This document shows positions 12,216 through 24,337 of a DNA stretch of 64,000 nucleotides, piece after piece. Made by a program: the position numbers and the translations under genes. The DNA comes from Lantana camara. Lineage: Eukaryota > Streptophyta > Magnoliopsida > Lamiales > Verbenaceae. The notes under the pieces were generated by a model. It was not told the origin of the DNA, did no database searches, and was given only the letters and a program-made list of their open reading frames with translations. Where the stretch lies: assembly GCA_037501455.1 (NCBI GenBank), contig CM074865.1:31478501-31542500 (forward strand), in the 5' to 3' direction. The first letter of the stretch is position 1; each line of letters starts with the position of its first letter.

Positions 12216-13303
12216 TCCGGGATGTAACGAATACCCTGACCGATGGGCTTCCTCAAGAATAATCCTTTTTAATTCTTCCGGGACAACAACTCTATTCTTG
12301 AATCTTAGAAGTCCCGTATCATCAAACCCAAACGGGCATTCTGAATCAGCTCGAGCTTTCTCAGCTAATTTCTGAACCTCGGGATCAATCCTCTGAATAT
12401 CAAATAACCTCTGTTTAAGATCTGGTCGAACTGTAATATTCCGAACACTAGCCCTCAGTCTGAACAACTCAATCTCATCTCCAATTTCCACTTTCAAATC
12501 GGACACACTAGTTTTCCTACTAAGTGCATCCGCGACCAAATTGGCTTTGTCGGGATGGTATCGGATTGTACACTCATAATCCGCCAAAAGTTCCATCCAA
12601 CGCCGTTGTCTCTTGTTCAATTCCTTATGTGAGAATAAGTATTGGAGACTCTTGTGATCGGAGAAGACCTCGAACGAAATTCCATAAAGATAGTGTCTCC
12701 ACTTACCCAAAGCAAAGATCACTGCCGCTAATTCCAAATCATGAGTGGGGTAATTCTGTTCATGCTCTTTTAATTTCCTTGAGGCATAGGCGATTACTCT
12801 TCCATTTTGCATCAACACACATCCCAAACCTTCCTTTGAGGCGTCCGTATAAACTGTATATCTTTTTGTACCTTTGGGAAGTGCTAATACAGGAGCGATG
12901 GTCAACTTTCCTTTACAAGTTGAAAGCTATCCTCACATGCCTCGTCCCACTCAAACTTAACCGCTTTCGTAGTCAATCGGGTTAAAGGAGCTGTAATCTT
13001 CGAAAATCCTGTACAAATCTTCGATAGTAGTCTGCCAAACCCCAGAAACTCCTTACTTCTGAAACATTTTTCGGGCTTTGCCATTGAATAACCGTCTCAA
13101 TCTTAGAAGGGTCTACCTCCAAACCTTTCGTTGAAATAATATGACCCAGAAATGCTACCTGATCAATCCAAAACTCGCCTTTGCTAACTTAGCATACAAC
13201 CGATGCTCTCTTAAGGTATCCAACACAATCCTGAGGTGCCTGGCATGATCCTCCGGAGTTCTCGAATAAACTAAGATGTCATCGATGAAGATTACCACAA
13301 CTT
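12165..13303 (-). pseudogene. Element A C-terminal RT and RNase H, N-terminal RT deleted
   Basis: On the minus strand it begins abruptly near 13303 with [13 protein letters not shown], the catalytic palm motif. The expected DLRQGYYQ and MPFGLTNAP segments are absent. A one-base loss near CEFWID shifts the frame, and YYRRFVQDF is also out of frame. The 12902-13084 frame carries the thumb and connection, and 12165-12905 is RNase [49 protein letters not shown]. RNase H looks intact by motif; RT cannot be active. It ends into the integrase zinc region with a frameshift. Confidence 0.88.
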
Positions 13304-14661
13304 ATCCTTCCATCAGAACTGAACACTCCCGAACCAATTGATCTGTCTGAAGACTCCCACCAAGTGGCGAACTCACCAAATAACAAGAAGAAAAAGCAAA
13401 TAACAGACAAGCACAGAATAGCAACTAAGTCACAAGAAATAAAGGAATGCGTGGCACCCGAATCAAAGAGTGCATGAATGCTCATGTTATGTATGCATAG
13501 GGTACCTTCTACCACAGCTGTGGGATCGATCTCTGCATCTTGCTCTTCACCTTCGAGGGCGTAAGCACGAGCCTGAATCATTGGCCTTTGAACTCCCTTT
13601 TTAAATCCCGGATTCTTGTCGGGGCATGTATCCGCCATATGATCAGCTTTTCCACATATTAGGCATAAACCCAACCTCTTCCAGCATTTGTGATAATTGT
13701 GAGTTGGCCCTCCACAATATGTACATGGTGGCTTGGATAATCGTGCTTCACTCGGACCTTGTCGATCCCTCGTTGGTGCAGGCAAAGCTGTTGGAACCGG
13801 TGGAGTTGGTCCTCCCATTCTTGGCTTCTTAAACGGACCCTTAAGAGGGGGAGTAGCTTGAACCATAGGTCGCTTTCCCGAACTTGTTCCAGAACCTCGC
13901 CCCATCAGTGGCCTAAAAATTGGATCTTTCTTCTTATACTCCTCTTCTTGAACTAGAGCCCTTTGTACCGTATCGGCAAAAGACTCGAAATTGTGACCCG
14001 CCTGACCGTGTCTTAAATCCTGTCTTAACCCCGCAATGAATTTCCTTGCTTTCCTTTTCTCATCCCGGGTGACATGAGGAGCATATTTCCTAAGTCTATT
14101 AAATACTGTGAGATATTGGGTCACCGTACGCGCTCCTTGCTTTAGATCCATTAACTCTTGCTCCTTTCTCTCTCTCACTACCTCCGGCACAAAGCATTCT
14201 CTGAATTCTCTTTTAAAGACCTCCCAAGTTACTTCCTCTTCATCGACCTCAAGTTTCTCCCTTGTTCGTTCCCACCATTCATATGCATCTCCATCAAGTT
14301 GAAATATAGCAAATTGAGCCTTCTCTTGTGTAGTAAACTGTCGGACCCCAAATATCCTCTCTAGTCGAATCAACCAACCCTCCGAGACCGAATCGTCGAT
14401 AGAACCAGAAAACCGAGGGGGGTTGTAGCTCAGAAACACCCCATGAGGATCTCTATTGTTATGGTTTAGTGGGGGAGCTTGTTGTCCTGCTGGTTGTGGT
14501 GGGGGAGCTTGAGCCCTTCTAAGCTCTACATAGTTGAAAACCGCTTCCATGAAATTCCCCATATCTATCGGTGGTGCTTGTGGTTGAGGTGGAAGCGTAG
14601 GGGATCGATCATGATGACGACGATGTCCGGGAGATCTCTCACGATGCCTACGTGGAGGCAT
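13304..14661 (-). pseudogene. Element A gag with protease remnant
   Basis: The start is the ATG at 14661-14659 (MPPRRHRERSPGH). It is chosen because it follows a splice-acceptor-like CAG with one G between; an upstream in-frame ATG at 14670 is less likely. Gag is complete: an Arg/Pro-rich N-terminus, the retrotransposon-gag fold (WWERTREKLEVDEEEVTWEVFKREF, given here as WWERTREKL and VTWEVFKREF), a QELMDLKQG segment and two zinc knuckles, the second CLICGKADHMADTC. The protease starts with a normal ALFDSGATHSFIS, shifts frame within about 15 residues, and is cut at EG near 13304, where RT sequence begins. Confidence 0.9.
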
Positions 14662-14855
14662 CCTGTTCAAGAAACACTAAAATGCATGCTATTTTTAGTC
14701 CATGCATGCAAGTGAAATTAATTCGATCAAAATTCAAGATTTAGAGCACACAAGCACGTAAACAATGCATATGCAACACATTGACAAGTTGTTCCTAAAG
14801 CCGAACGACCTAACTGACTCAACACGACACTAGAGCCCGGGTTTTGCAACCCTAA

Positions 14856-14867
14856 GCTCTGATACCA
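14856..14867 (-). other. Primer-binding site of element A
   Basis: On the minus strand TGGTATCAGAGC lies 8 bases past the 5' LTR end. It is complementary to the 3' end of plant initiator tRNA-Met, the standard primer in this group. Confidence 0.92.
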
Positions 14868-14875
14868 CTTAAGGA

Positions 14876-17800
14876 TGTAGCACCCGAGCGTAAGGTACCA
14901 CATCCCCCGCACCGAGACCCGACCCGTATATGAAATGGAAGTCCATACACGTGCCAAATCTACGGCGAACGGGGACACAACACACACTCTATGCTAGGCG
15001 GGACTAACCCTTAAACCATTCAACTCAAGAAACATATAGAATCAGAGTTAAAGAAAATTTGCGGAAGCCATAACGACAAAGCATATACAGTGAGCTAACA
15101 AGCTCCAAAAATCAATATACAAGAGCATTCAAATATGCACGGCACTCACGGCCTACAAAATCATAACGCTCCAATCTAAACTATGATCAAATACAAAAGT
15201 AGCAACAAGAGTATGAATATGAGACTGAAAAGAAGTGCTAAACATAAATGCAAGTCCTAGACGACTTGTATTCCCGCCTAGCACTCCTATACCTGCACAA
15301 AACAGCTGAAAACAACCGGGTTCAGTCTAAAAGAGACTGGTGGGTATAAAAACGGGGCATAAGAAATATAATATCGCATAAATTAAACACATACATGCAA
15401 GCCCTAATCCCGTGTGAAGTTTGACAAGAATTTACCAAGTGGTTAAAACAATAGAAAACATCAACGGGATTACGACGTTCATATTCATTCATATTTGTTC
15501 ATAAGGGTTTAAGCTCGGCGAGTGAGCGTGCACAATCTCCAACCTTCTCCTCGTGTAATCATATCATAATTATTGGTTGTCATACATATCTTTCGTGCAC
15601 ATACATAAATGATCATAATCATACATATACACCTTCTTCCTCCGGGTGGTGGACAAGTTAGCTAGACCTGACCACTGGTTCATACATAATGGCTAGTGAG
15701 GTACATGAATCCTCAAAAGCCCGACCTGCGTTTCCTCGTCAAAACTCCTAACGAGGTCCGTATCGTCGTAAATTTGGTTGGAACTAGTATATGGGATCCC
15801 CGTCAGCCCTTGCTTCCTCGGTTAGCCACATATACTAAGTCCCGGGGCCCGTGAACATAACATACATGCAATCTCGCCAAAACATAAGGTAGGGTTCATA
15901 AATAAAAGGGGTCATACGTTTGAAATCATTTACCCAGAATGACTCGATTTATATAAATATATAATTTTGGCTTAAAACTTTGCACATAAGGGATTTATAG
16001 GGTTGTTTTAACTAATAGAAGAAAAACCCACCTTTACCAAAGCAAAATAAAGGCACAAGCGTCTCAATGCTCGCCCTCGTCTCCGACCAAACCCGAATCT
16101 GTGCAAAAGAAAAGGTATGAGACTCAATGACCACATATGATGCTCGGCAATGAAGTGAATATGACATGAATGCATAAATGATCATGTTATATCATAAAAA
16201 TGTTCATGTGCACGATTAAAGAATTTAAATCATGTAATCAAATCATTCGTTCATATATTTCATTCAATTTCATAATTTCATAAATTCATAACATTCATAT
16301 AATTTTCATAAATTCATAATATTCATAAATTCATAATGCATATCCATTAATCTAAAATCCATTTAATAAGCATAACACATATTATTCAATTTCACATTTA
16401 GGAATAAAATAAATAATTGGAAACGTTCAAAAAATAGTCAGTAGAATAAATACGCGAAATGGAAATCAATTAATTTCAGAAATTAGATTAAATCAAATAA
16501 TATTTAAAATATATAATAAATATATATATATAATATAATAATATCATATAATACATATAATATACATATGTACATATACATTATATATATATAAATACGC
16601 ACACACACAAACATACCCATGCATGCATGCACACACATCACAAATATGTATATACTATATATATTATACTCATGCATGCAAAATTCCAAGATTCAAACAC
16701 AATCACAGCAGCCTATTTACACATGCTTGCAACAACATAATTGCACAGGTTATATACAGCAGCAACACACATTTACGCAAGGAAGAAGAAGAAAATGCAG
16801 GCAAAAGAATTCAGAAAAACGGGGTGACACCCCCGTGTCACCCTCCCAGCCTGGACCGAGACACCCCCGTGTCTCGGTACAGCAGCTCCAGACCACACAG
16901 CACCCCCGTTCCTCGCTGGAACGGGCAGAAATGGCACGCCCGTGACGAGCAGCAGCAGCAGCCTCTGTTGACAGCACAAACGCAGAAACAGAGCAGCCCT
17001 AACCAGCAAGAAAGAAGGCAACCAAGGCAACTAAACTAAGCATGAAAGGCAGCAAGAACACAACTAAAATACACACCACACAGCCACGAACTGGACAGCC
17101 AAAGAAAGAAGGAAATCGGTAGTTTTGACAGCAACACAGCGTGAGAAAAACAGGGCCAAAACTGGAGAAAAACAGAGCATGCTTGCTCTCGGTTCATACG
17201 ACTCAGATCAGGTCCAAAAGGCCAACAAAAGTGCAGCAAAACAACATGAAACCAACACAAGATTCAGTCCCAAACAAGCTCACACAAGAAGGAAACCGTA
17301 CATGACAAACATGTGGGATTTTTTCAAAAGATCATAAATGAAATCTCATAAATATTTCAACAACCATGAAATCTATGATCATAAATGTTATTAGGAAGTC
17401 AAAACAATTAATCTCAGGCTTGGAATCAATCAAAACCATAGAGAATCGAAGGAAATCAAGAATTTTGCACAAAACTCCATTTCGGGAAAAACAGTCCAGG
17501 AAGAAGAAACCATGCTCAAAATCATGAATGAAAAGATGGAAATGATCAGAATTAAACATATAATACAACCCTTAACTTACCTTGATGATTGGATGAAGTT
17601 TGGATGAGATTTGAGCTCCAAAATCTCCAAGGATGAAAGGGTTACGGGTCTGGAATGAGGAACAGAAGCTTTGACTGAGTTTTGGGGATTGTGTGAGGAT
17701 AATATCGGTTAAGGCTTGTTATTTCATGATAGATGGTTGAGTTAGGGTTTCAAAGAATCAAACCATGGTTAATTTGGTTATGGTTTGAGCAAGATATGGC

Positions 17801-18563
17801 TGATTTTGTACAACAAGGTCAAATTGGTCTCCGTTTCGTTTTTCGGTTGGATTTCGGAGTTTCAAACGACTTAGGAAAAATGTAAGGCTAAGTTTACTAA
17901 ACTCAAATTTTCGTTACGAGTTCAGCGGAGTTGAGGGAACTCGAATCCGAGTTCCCGAGCTCAAGATATTAAATTCGGAACCAAGGGTACGCTAAGTGCT
18001 CGTTAGCTCCCGTTTTGGTTCCTCAAAACAAATTAAATCCGTTAACATATCAAATGAATTCAAAAACATAAATTGAGCATAAAATCATGTTCATAACACA
18101 TATATGCACAACATATTACAAAATCGTGGCAATTTGATATCATATCATATAAGAACGAAGTACAAAATAAACGAACAAGCTCATACATGCAATTCATTCA
18201 TAAATTATGAAATCCCATGCAATTCATGCAATATAAATTAATTCCCATGCATAAATTATATTATTCAACGTATAAATATATATATAAATAATTAATTAAT
18301 TAAAACATGATTAATTAACATAACATATAATTAGTATAATCATTAAATTAATAATAATAATTAAACATATATATATATATATAATACGAAATATATATAT
18401 ATATATATAATTAATAATATTAAAATAAAATAATATAATATAATATAATAAAATAATAACAATTATAATAAAATTAAATATAAAACACGTAAAAACAATT
18501 AATTCGCGCAATTTGGTAAACACATACATCGTACCTTTACGTCCGAGAAATCGGGGCGTTACA
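14876..18563 (-). repeat. Element A 5' LTR (3,688 bp)
   Basis: Same ends and contents as 7242-10921. Small differences include a 16-17-bp length change near 16310 (repeated ATTCATA units) and AT-microsatellite length. It carries donor 1 at 17580, acceptor 1 ending 16099, donor 2 at 16031 and acceptor 2 ending 15293. Confidence 0.93.
16822..16944. repeat. Hairpin cluster in the element A 5' LTR
   Basis: The same four inverted repeats as in the other LTR; the first two are at 16822-16843 and 16855-16878, both with CCCC loops. All stems are unmutated between the two LTRs. Confidence 0.88.
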
Positions 18564-18568
18564 CAGTC

Positions 18569-19008
18569 GTGGACTAACACCTCCTTTATCTTTTCAGGTT
18601 TGGTCTTTTTGAGCTCGAGCTAGGCGGAGAAGTGCGTCTTTCGAGTCACACTTCGTTGTTTAGGTCGAGTTAGGTTGCATTCTGGCTGTACGTGCATATG
18701 TTTTGATACTTTTGGGATTATATGTATATATCCTATGGGTTATGATTTATGACTTTACCACTCTTGTATATATTTGATCTACCCGACTTTTGATGTTAAT
18801 TTATGTAAAGTGCTTCCACTATTATGTTGTTGTACTTTCTTATTTGTTTCTTTTGTGTACTCTGAGTCTGGTCTTAGCTCCGCCTAGCATAGTGGGTGTG
18901 TATGTCTCCCGTTCGCTATGATTTGGACTTGAATACGGATTTCCCATTTCGTACTCGGGTTCGGATCTTAGTGCGGGGGATGTGGTATCCCACGTGTGGG
19001 GTGCTACA
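18569..19008 (+). repeat. Element B 3' LTR, second segment
   Basis: Continues from 7241 once element A and one CAGTC copy (18564-18568) are removed. It contains acceptor 2, CTTTATCTTTTCAG, ending at 18597, then the conserved CGAGCTAGGCGG block and the end GGTGCTACA. Confidence 0.88.
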
Positions 19009-19614
19009 GTATTGATGGTTTGTAAATAGATATAAGATTTCCTTTATGTACATTACGTTTCTTTTGAAAATAATTTGGTATACAAAACCCTAGCCTCGAT
19101 TCATGACTATCCATTTGATATTTGCTCTGTTATATTTACTTATACGTGTGTGGGTGTGCGTTAGCCCCCTCACTCAGTCGAGTTGTTAACTGACCCTCCC
19201 CTTTACCCTTTTTAGGTTTGCTCGAGCTAGGCGGGGAAGCACGTCATGTCGAGTCGTACTTAGTTGTTTAGGCCGAGTTTGCATACATACATGTTGCTTT
19301 TGGATATTTTATATTTTGAAACTTGTTTTTGAATTCGAATACTTGTAATTATTTTTTGGGCCGTGAGGCCCTGGTATATATGCTATCTATATTTCTTTGA
19401 GCTCTTTTGTATCCTATTTTGTTGCTTCCGCACTTTTGTTTTGTTATTTTGCACGCTCTGTTGGTCTTTAGCCCCGCTTAGCCTAGTGTGTGTGTGTGTG
19501 TGTGTGTAGGTCCCCGTTCGCTTAGGCTTAGACTTATGTATGGACTACTATTTCATATGTGGGTTCGGGTTTAGGTGCAGGGGATGTGGTGGCCACCGTT
19601 TTGGACGCTACAGA
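19009..19614 (+). repeat. Element E: 3' end of a chromovirus LTR
   Basis: Aligns by eye with the last 600 bp of the element-B LTR: TTTGGTATACAAAACCC, the CCCCTCACTCAGTCGAG segment, acceptor 2 (CCCTTTTTAG ending 19215), GCTCGAGCTAGGCGGGG, a TG microsatellite (19488-19507), and the end GGACGCTACA. Element B lies directly to its left, so B inserted into this LTR. The following GATTC is the likely right TSD of E; the left copy is outside the window. Confidence 0.75.
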
Positions 19615-19975
19615 TTCAAATTCTGTCACCACCATTGGACTCATTTTGACGATTCAGATCCAATGGAACAAGCCTTATATTTTTTTAAGCCCGTTTAAAT
19701 CTCCGAATTTCACCCAAACCGAGCCTCGCTCATAGATCTGCCACCTTTTACGGTTTTGACCATTTCTCTCTCATTTCTTGATCAAATGGCCCCATTCTTA
19801 GACCTATATGACCCTAAAGCACCCCTCTATCCTCCCCACTTTCTCATTTCGGACTCGACGGAGAAAAGAAGAGAGAGAATCAGCTGAGAAAGAGGAAAGG
19901 AAAGAGAACCCATCACTATTCACATTCCTGGAGATTTTGAGCTTAATCTTCATCATCCTTCAACCATTTCAAGAG

Positions 19976-21080
19976 GTAAGCATATGTTCTTTTTCTCCAC
20001 TTCTTGTAGTTCTTTTAAGGTATGATTTTCAGATTTTCATTGAGTTTTGAGCATGTTATGTAGAAGAGCATGAATAGTTAGGTTTAAACCTTCATTTTCA
20101 AATCCATGGATGTTGTTCGGTTTTTTCGGAGTTCGAGGCATGAAATGTGATCTCCCTTGCTGCTATTATACATATATGAACTTGTATTTGAAGTATTTGA
20201 AGTGTATGAGGTTCCACCATTATTGTACTTTGAGTTTTTTCAAGCTTTTTGGAAGAATATAAACTGATTTCCTAGATTGCTGATCGTTCTGGGGCTAATT
20301 CGGGTGGGATTTTGGCATGGAATTTGGTAGTTTGATGCATGTTTTAGTTATGCATGTTTTTGACCTGTTGTAGCCCTGCTTTCCTGTTGTTTTCCTTTTG
20401 TTTTTGGAGCAGCAACTCGCAAGGAAAATGCTGCTACAGAGTGGTAACGCCCGTTATGGTTTGGAAGGATTTAGGGAGTAACTCCCGTTACTCCCACCAG
20501 GCGTTACTTCTATGTGTGTTAACGGGGGTTACTCCCCTATCTCTTGGGGGAGGTAACTACCATGTCTTGTGGATTTTGTGCACCTGTGTGGGTTAACGGG
20601 GGTGCAAAGTTTTGTGCTTACACTCTGTCACCCCCGTGACAGCCCTATGTGTCTTTATATGTATTTTTCTTGTTCCGTTTTCAATTGTATTTGATTCCTC
20701 CCACCCCGATTATGATCCAAACATGTTAATATGTTATAATATGTTATGTTTTGTTATTTATTTTAATTTTATGGCCTCGTTTTCTAAGTGTAATTATTGC
20801 TTGAATACATGACCATTATATGAAACGTTTGATGTTTTCTTACATCTCTTGCCTCTTTTGTGAACTTTGAACTTATGAATGCTTATGATATGCTATGATA
20901 TGAGTTTATTTAACATGTCATGTGTTCAATTCATGAATTGTTTGTGTGATAGTATGATATTTGCTTCGATATGCCCAAGTGTGAACTTATATGATGTGCA
21001 TTGCATCATATGCATCCGTATGTAATTACCGAGCATTTCTTTGGTTCATTTTGAGTCTTAGTGTGGTTTTTTGTGTTTAG
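19976..21080 (+). other. Putative LTR intron 1 of element F
   Basis: Donor AAGAG|GTAAGC at 19976. The acceptor TTTTTTGTGTTTAG ends at 21080. It encloses the palindrome cluster 20455-20642. Confidence 0.55.
20455..20642. repeat. Palindrome cluster in the element F LTR
   Basis: TAACG, CC, CGTTA at 20455-20466; a 9-bp stem GGGAGTAAC with loop TCCC at 20484-20505; TAAC, GGGG, GTTA at 20520-20531; and a 7-bp stem CTGTCAC with loop CCCC at 20625-20642. A longer imperfect stem (GTTACTCCCC with GGGGGAGGTAAC) spans about 20528-20570. Confidence 0.82.
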
Positions 21081-23036
21081 ATTGTTCGAGTGGAGTAACT
21101 CGTTGGTGTGGAGCCACTCCGTTGGTGTGTTTTGAGCTTGTTCATTCGGCCTGTTAATCGAGGTAAGGTTTTTTTCTTTTTGTTATTACAACCTAGAAAC
21201 CTAAATGTGTTTTGAGCCCATATGCGACCTACATATATATATAAATGTATTTAGATACGTGTATGGTATGTATTTTGTAGGAATTGGCCCATTGCTATGA
21301 AACCATTTGAAAACGCTTTTATATATATACGTAGCTATGTTTTGTTTATTTGTTTTGAAAGGGTTGGTATGTGTGTGTGTAGCACCCCGAGCGAGGAGCA
21401 CCACATCCCCCGCACCATAGCCCGACACGGGTGACGAAATGGGAGCTCCGCTCACGCACCAAGCCATAGCGAACGGGTGACAAATAAAACACACCTAAGC
21501 TAGGTGGTCTAAACCCTGAAACAGAGTGTGCAACAATTCGAAAACCAGAAGTGGAAGCACATGATCAACATACACACATGCAAGGCCACGGGCCAACAGA
21601 AATTAAAGCATAGACGCCACATGCAAACTTGGGCACACAGGCTAAGTTTTGGGACATAAGGTAAGGCCCAGCAAGGGCAATTCTAATCATAAAAATATCA
21701 AATTTGAATCATATTACAAACTAATACATAACCTTAGAATGAAAAGGTAAAAGTAATGAAGATGCAGAATGTAAAGACTCGACCCGAACGACTCAAAAGA
21801 AGACCGCCGCCTAGCACGAACCCAAACCTAGCACCTACAACTGAGGGGGAAAAGAGAGGGGTCAGTCTTCAACTCAACTGAGTGAGAGGGGCTAACGCAC
21901 ACCTAACACGTATCTACATATAGAGTAAAGCACATATTAAACAAAAGACTATGAACCGGGAATAGGGTTTTACATACCAAATCCATTTTCCAAAAGTACT
22001 CATACCTATTCATATATTCGTATATTCTTAAGTTTGAAAACTCGTAAGGATTCATAGATTCAAGAACGCATATGCATTCATATTAAAAACTCATAGGGAT
22101 TCATATTGAAACTCATGAAGATTCATAATTAAAACTCATAAGGATTCTTATATTCAGATCGATTCATAGTTTAGTGTAGAAATCTCATATTGAAAACAAA
22201 CTCTCCTATCCCGTTTCATAATCAACATAACAAAACAAACTTAAATTACCCAGCGAGTACGGGTTAACTTTACCTCTTAATAAAAGAATTCATAAGAAAC
22301 ATAATAAAACATAAATTCATAAAATTCATAAGACTCATATTCCCGTATTCCATCCACCTTCTCCGGAAGTCTGCACGCGGGTTACGGGCCCACATCGTGC
22401 AACTCGATACTGATATGTGGGGTAGCGATCCCGCAACCTACCTTTAGGGAGCACGTGCACAGGCTTAACCTGGCGGCCCAACACAGCCTCAGGCGTCCTT
22501 ACCCATGCCTCCAGGGCCCAGGGATTCATAAGATTCGTAAGGAAACATAGGACTCATAAGAAACATACCTAACTCGCGAAACCTAGAATCATATGATTCA
22601 TACTTAAGAAACATACCATAAGAAACATACCTTAGCGTATAACTCAGAATATGCTATACACGTACCTCTCCGTGTCTTCCAAATTCATAAGATGCTAAAG
22701 GAGATCCATAGTTCACTTGACACCACACGGTTTGGAGCATAGCCTTGTTGCAAAACCATTTTAAGCTTATATATATCCATACGTATAATTTCAGAAGAAT
22801 TCATATAAAATCGAATTAACAAGATTTATAACATATTATAAGACACATATTTAATATACATATAGTATATATTCGCATGCGGGGTGAGAAAATATCACAT
22901 TAAGGCCATAGGTCGCTTATCTAAAAGAAAAGATCCTAACCCTCACCTTACACCGACGTGACCAAGAATGAGACAAATGATTCACCTCGGAATCAACTCG
23001 GATCACGAAACACCACCCTGGGTGCACCTGGACAAA

Positions 23037-24337
23037 CTGAAGACAATATGCAAAACTTAGACTCGAGGACGAACCATATAAACGCACGGCATATGCTTAG
23101 TCACGTAAGAGATGCAAATACTTAGTCAAAAGATCATACACGTATCAAATTCATACAAGACGTGCAAAGCACACATATCATAGCTTAACAAATTCATAAT
23201 ATGCATTAAAGCATGTTCATGTGCACGATTAATGCGTAATGAAGCATCTAAAAACATAACAAGGCGTATAAGCGATTCGTGCAAACAACTCACATTACTT
23301 AAGAAACATAAAATGCATAAAAAGAGCAAATGCATACACTTAAACATGCTAAAATAAGTTAGGAATAAGTTCGGAGGTGGGAATATATGAGAAAAACGGA
23401 ATAAGAACACAAAAAGGGTTCCGAGTGAAATTAGGCCAAAGCTGACAGATTTACGAAACGGACAAGCTGTACGAAAACAGGAATATCTTAAGTTTCAGGA
23501 ATGGGAATCTAGTTTTGTTTCTTGTAAATGAAGCTAGACACATAGATATTTAAAATGGTAGGTGGCTCAAATCATGGTTCAAAGCGAGGCGAAAATGGAG
23601 TAGGTTTGAAGTTGAACGAATGCAGAATCTCGGTGAAGTGGTGACACCAAATTAAAATGATTATAACTCACAATCTGGAACGAATTTTGACTTGATTCCA
23701 ATTGGATATTGTTCTAGACTCAAAAAGGTTGAACATATCCGAAAATCAGCTCAATCGAAAGTCATATGAGGGGATACCCGGCCAGGGAAAAACAAGGTAG
23801 GAATTTACCCGGCCGGGGAGAGCAGTGCAGAAAAGTTTCTACACTAAAGTACCCACCGGGGTACTTTCTAGTGCAAAAACTACCCGCCCGGGTAGTCACT
23901 CTGGGCGTGAAAAAGAAGCAAAAACAGGGGCTAAATGCGGAAGGAGCCAAAAAACACCAAAACCACCTCCAAACCCAATCAATGTACCTCAAAATCAAGA
24001 CATAAATTCATGTATGCGTGCTCTATAACATATCTCAAACTCAAGGCAAGAAATCAAGTATACATCAAGTTTCCATTTCAAGCTTTGAAGCTCCAACAAT
24101 GGCCAAACACTCATGCTTCAACCAATAACTTCAAATTCAATAATTACGCATCATATTAACTCACAAGAACAACATATATCAAGATTGGAGCAAAAGAATC
24201 AAGAACAAAAGTGTGAGATCAAATTTTCATATAAAGTCACTATTCATCATCGTCTCCAAGTTCATATAATCAAGCAAGGAATTCAAGATTTAATCGGGTA
24301 GAATCGAAACACGTAATGAGAGGATCACAAATCTTAC
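23037..24337 (-). other. Putative LTR intron 1 of solo LTR D
   Basis: On the minus strand the donor is CCAAG|GTAAGA at 24337 and the acceptor TATTGTCTTCAG ends at 23037. Donor 2 (AAG|GTGAGG) is at 22946, giving a 90-bp exon. Acceptor 2 (TTGTAG) ends at 21835. Confidence 0.5.
23808..23896. repeat. Palindrome cluster in solo LTR D
   Basis: CCCGGCCGGG at 23808-23817; a 9-bp stem AAAGTACCC with loop ACCG at 23846-23867; and an 8-bp stem ACTACCCG with loop CC at 23879-23896. A weaker CCCGGCCAGGG lies just upstream at about 23777. Confidence 0.85.

Larger units (their letters stand above)
7242..18563 (-). mobile_element. Element A: structurally complete, defective Ty3 chromovirus, minus strand
   Basis: Two near-identical LTRs (7242-10921 and 14876-18563) bound an internal region with an initiator-Met primer site, gag, pol remnants and a polypurine tract, all on the minus strand. 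The 5 bases on both sides are CAGTC (7237-7241 and 18564-18568), a perfect TSD, and the element-B LTR reads continuously across the site. By eye the LTRs differ at about 35 places in 3.7 kb, near 1%, so the insertion is recent. Most of protease and the N-terminal half of RT are missing, so it cannot supply its own polymerase. Confidence 0.95.
1..19008 (+). mobile_element. Element B: Ty3 chromovirus (Tekay/Del-like), 3' part, interrupted by element A
   Basis: The window opens inside the gag of a plus-strand Ty3-type retrotransposon. The order gag, protease, RT, RNase H, integrase, chromodomain is followed by a polypurine tract and a 3' LTR starting TGTGACACCCCG. The LTR is split at 7241 by element A and resumes at 18569, ending GGTGCTACA at 19008; without A it is about 3.5 kb. 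The 5' LTR lies left of the window. The chromodomain plus very large LTRs point to the Tekay/Del group, from family knowledge. B sits in the LTR of an older relative (E). Confidence 0.9.
19615..21377 (+). repeat. Element F 5' LTR, first visible segment
   Basis: Starts about 420-600 bp into the LTR by comparison with B (GATTCAAATTCTGTCACCAC matches the 'gaattcg' block at 62520). It contains donor 1 at 19976, palindromes 20455-20642, acceptor 1 ending 21080, exon 21081-21162 and donor 2 (AG|GTAAGG) at 21163. It is interrupted by solo LTR D after GTGTG. Confidence 0.82.

Noticed and set aside
14850..14870. tRNA gene signal from GCTCTGATACCA
   Set aside because: It is only the 12-base primer-binding complement of initiator tRNA-Met; no cloverleaf surrounds it. 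The same holds at 28650, 35863, 50776 and 54123.
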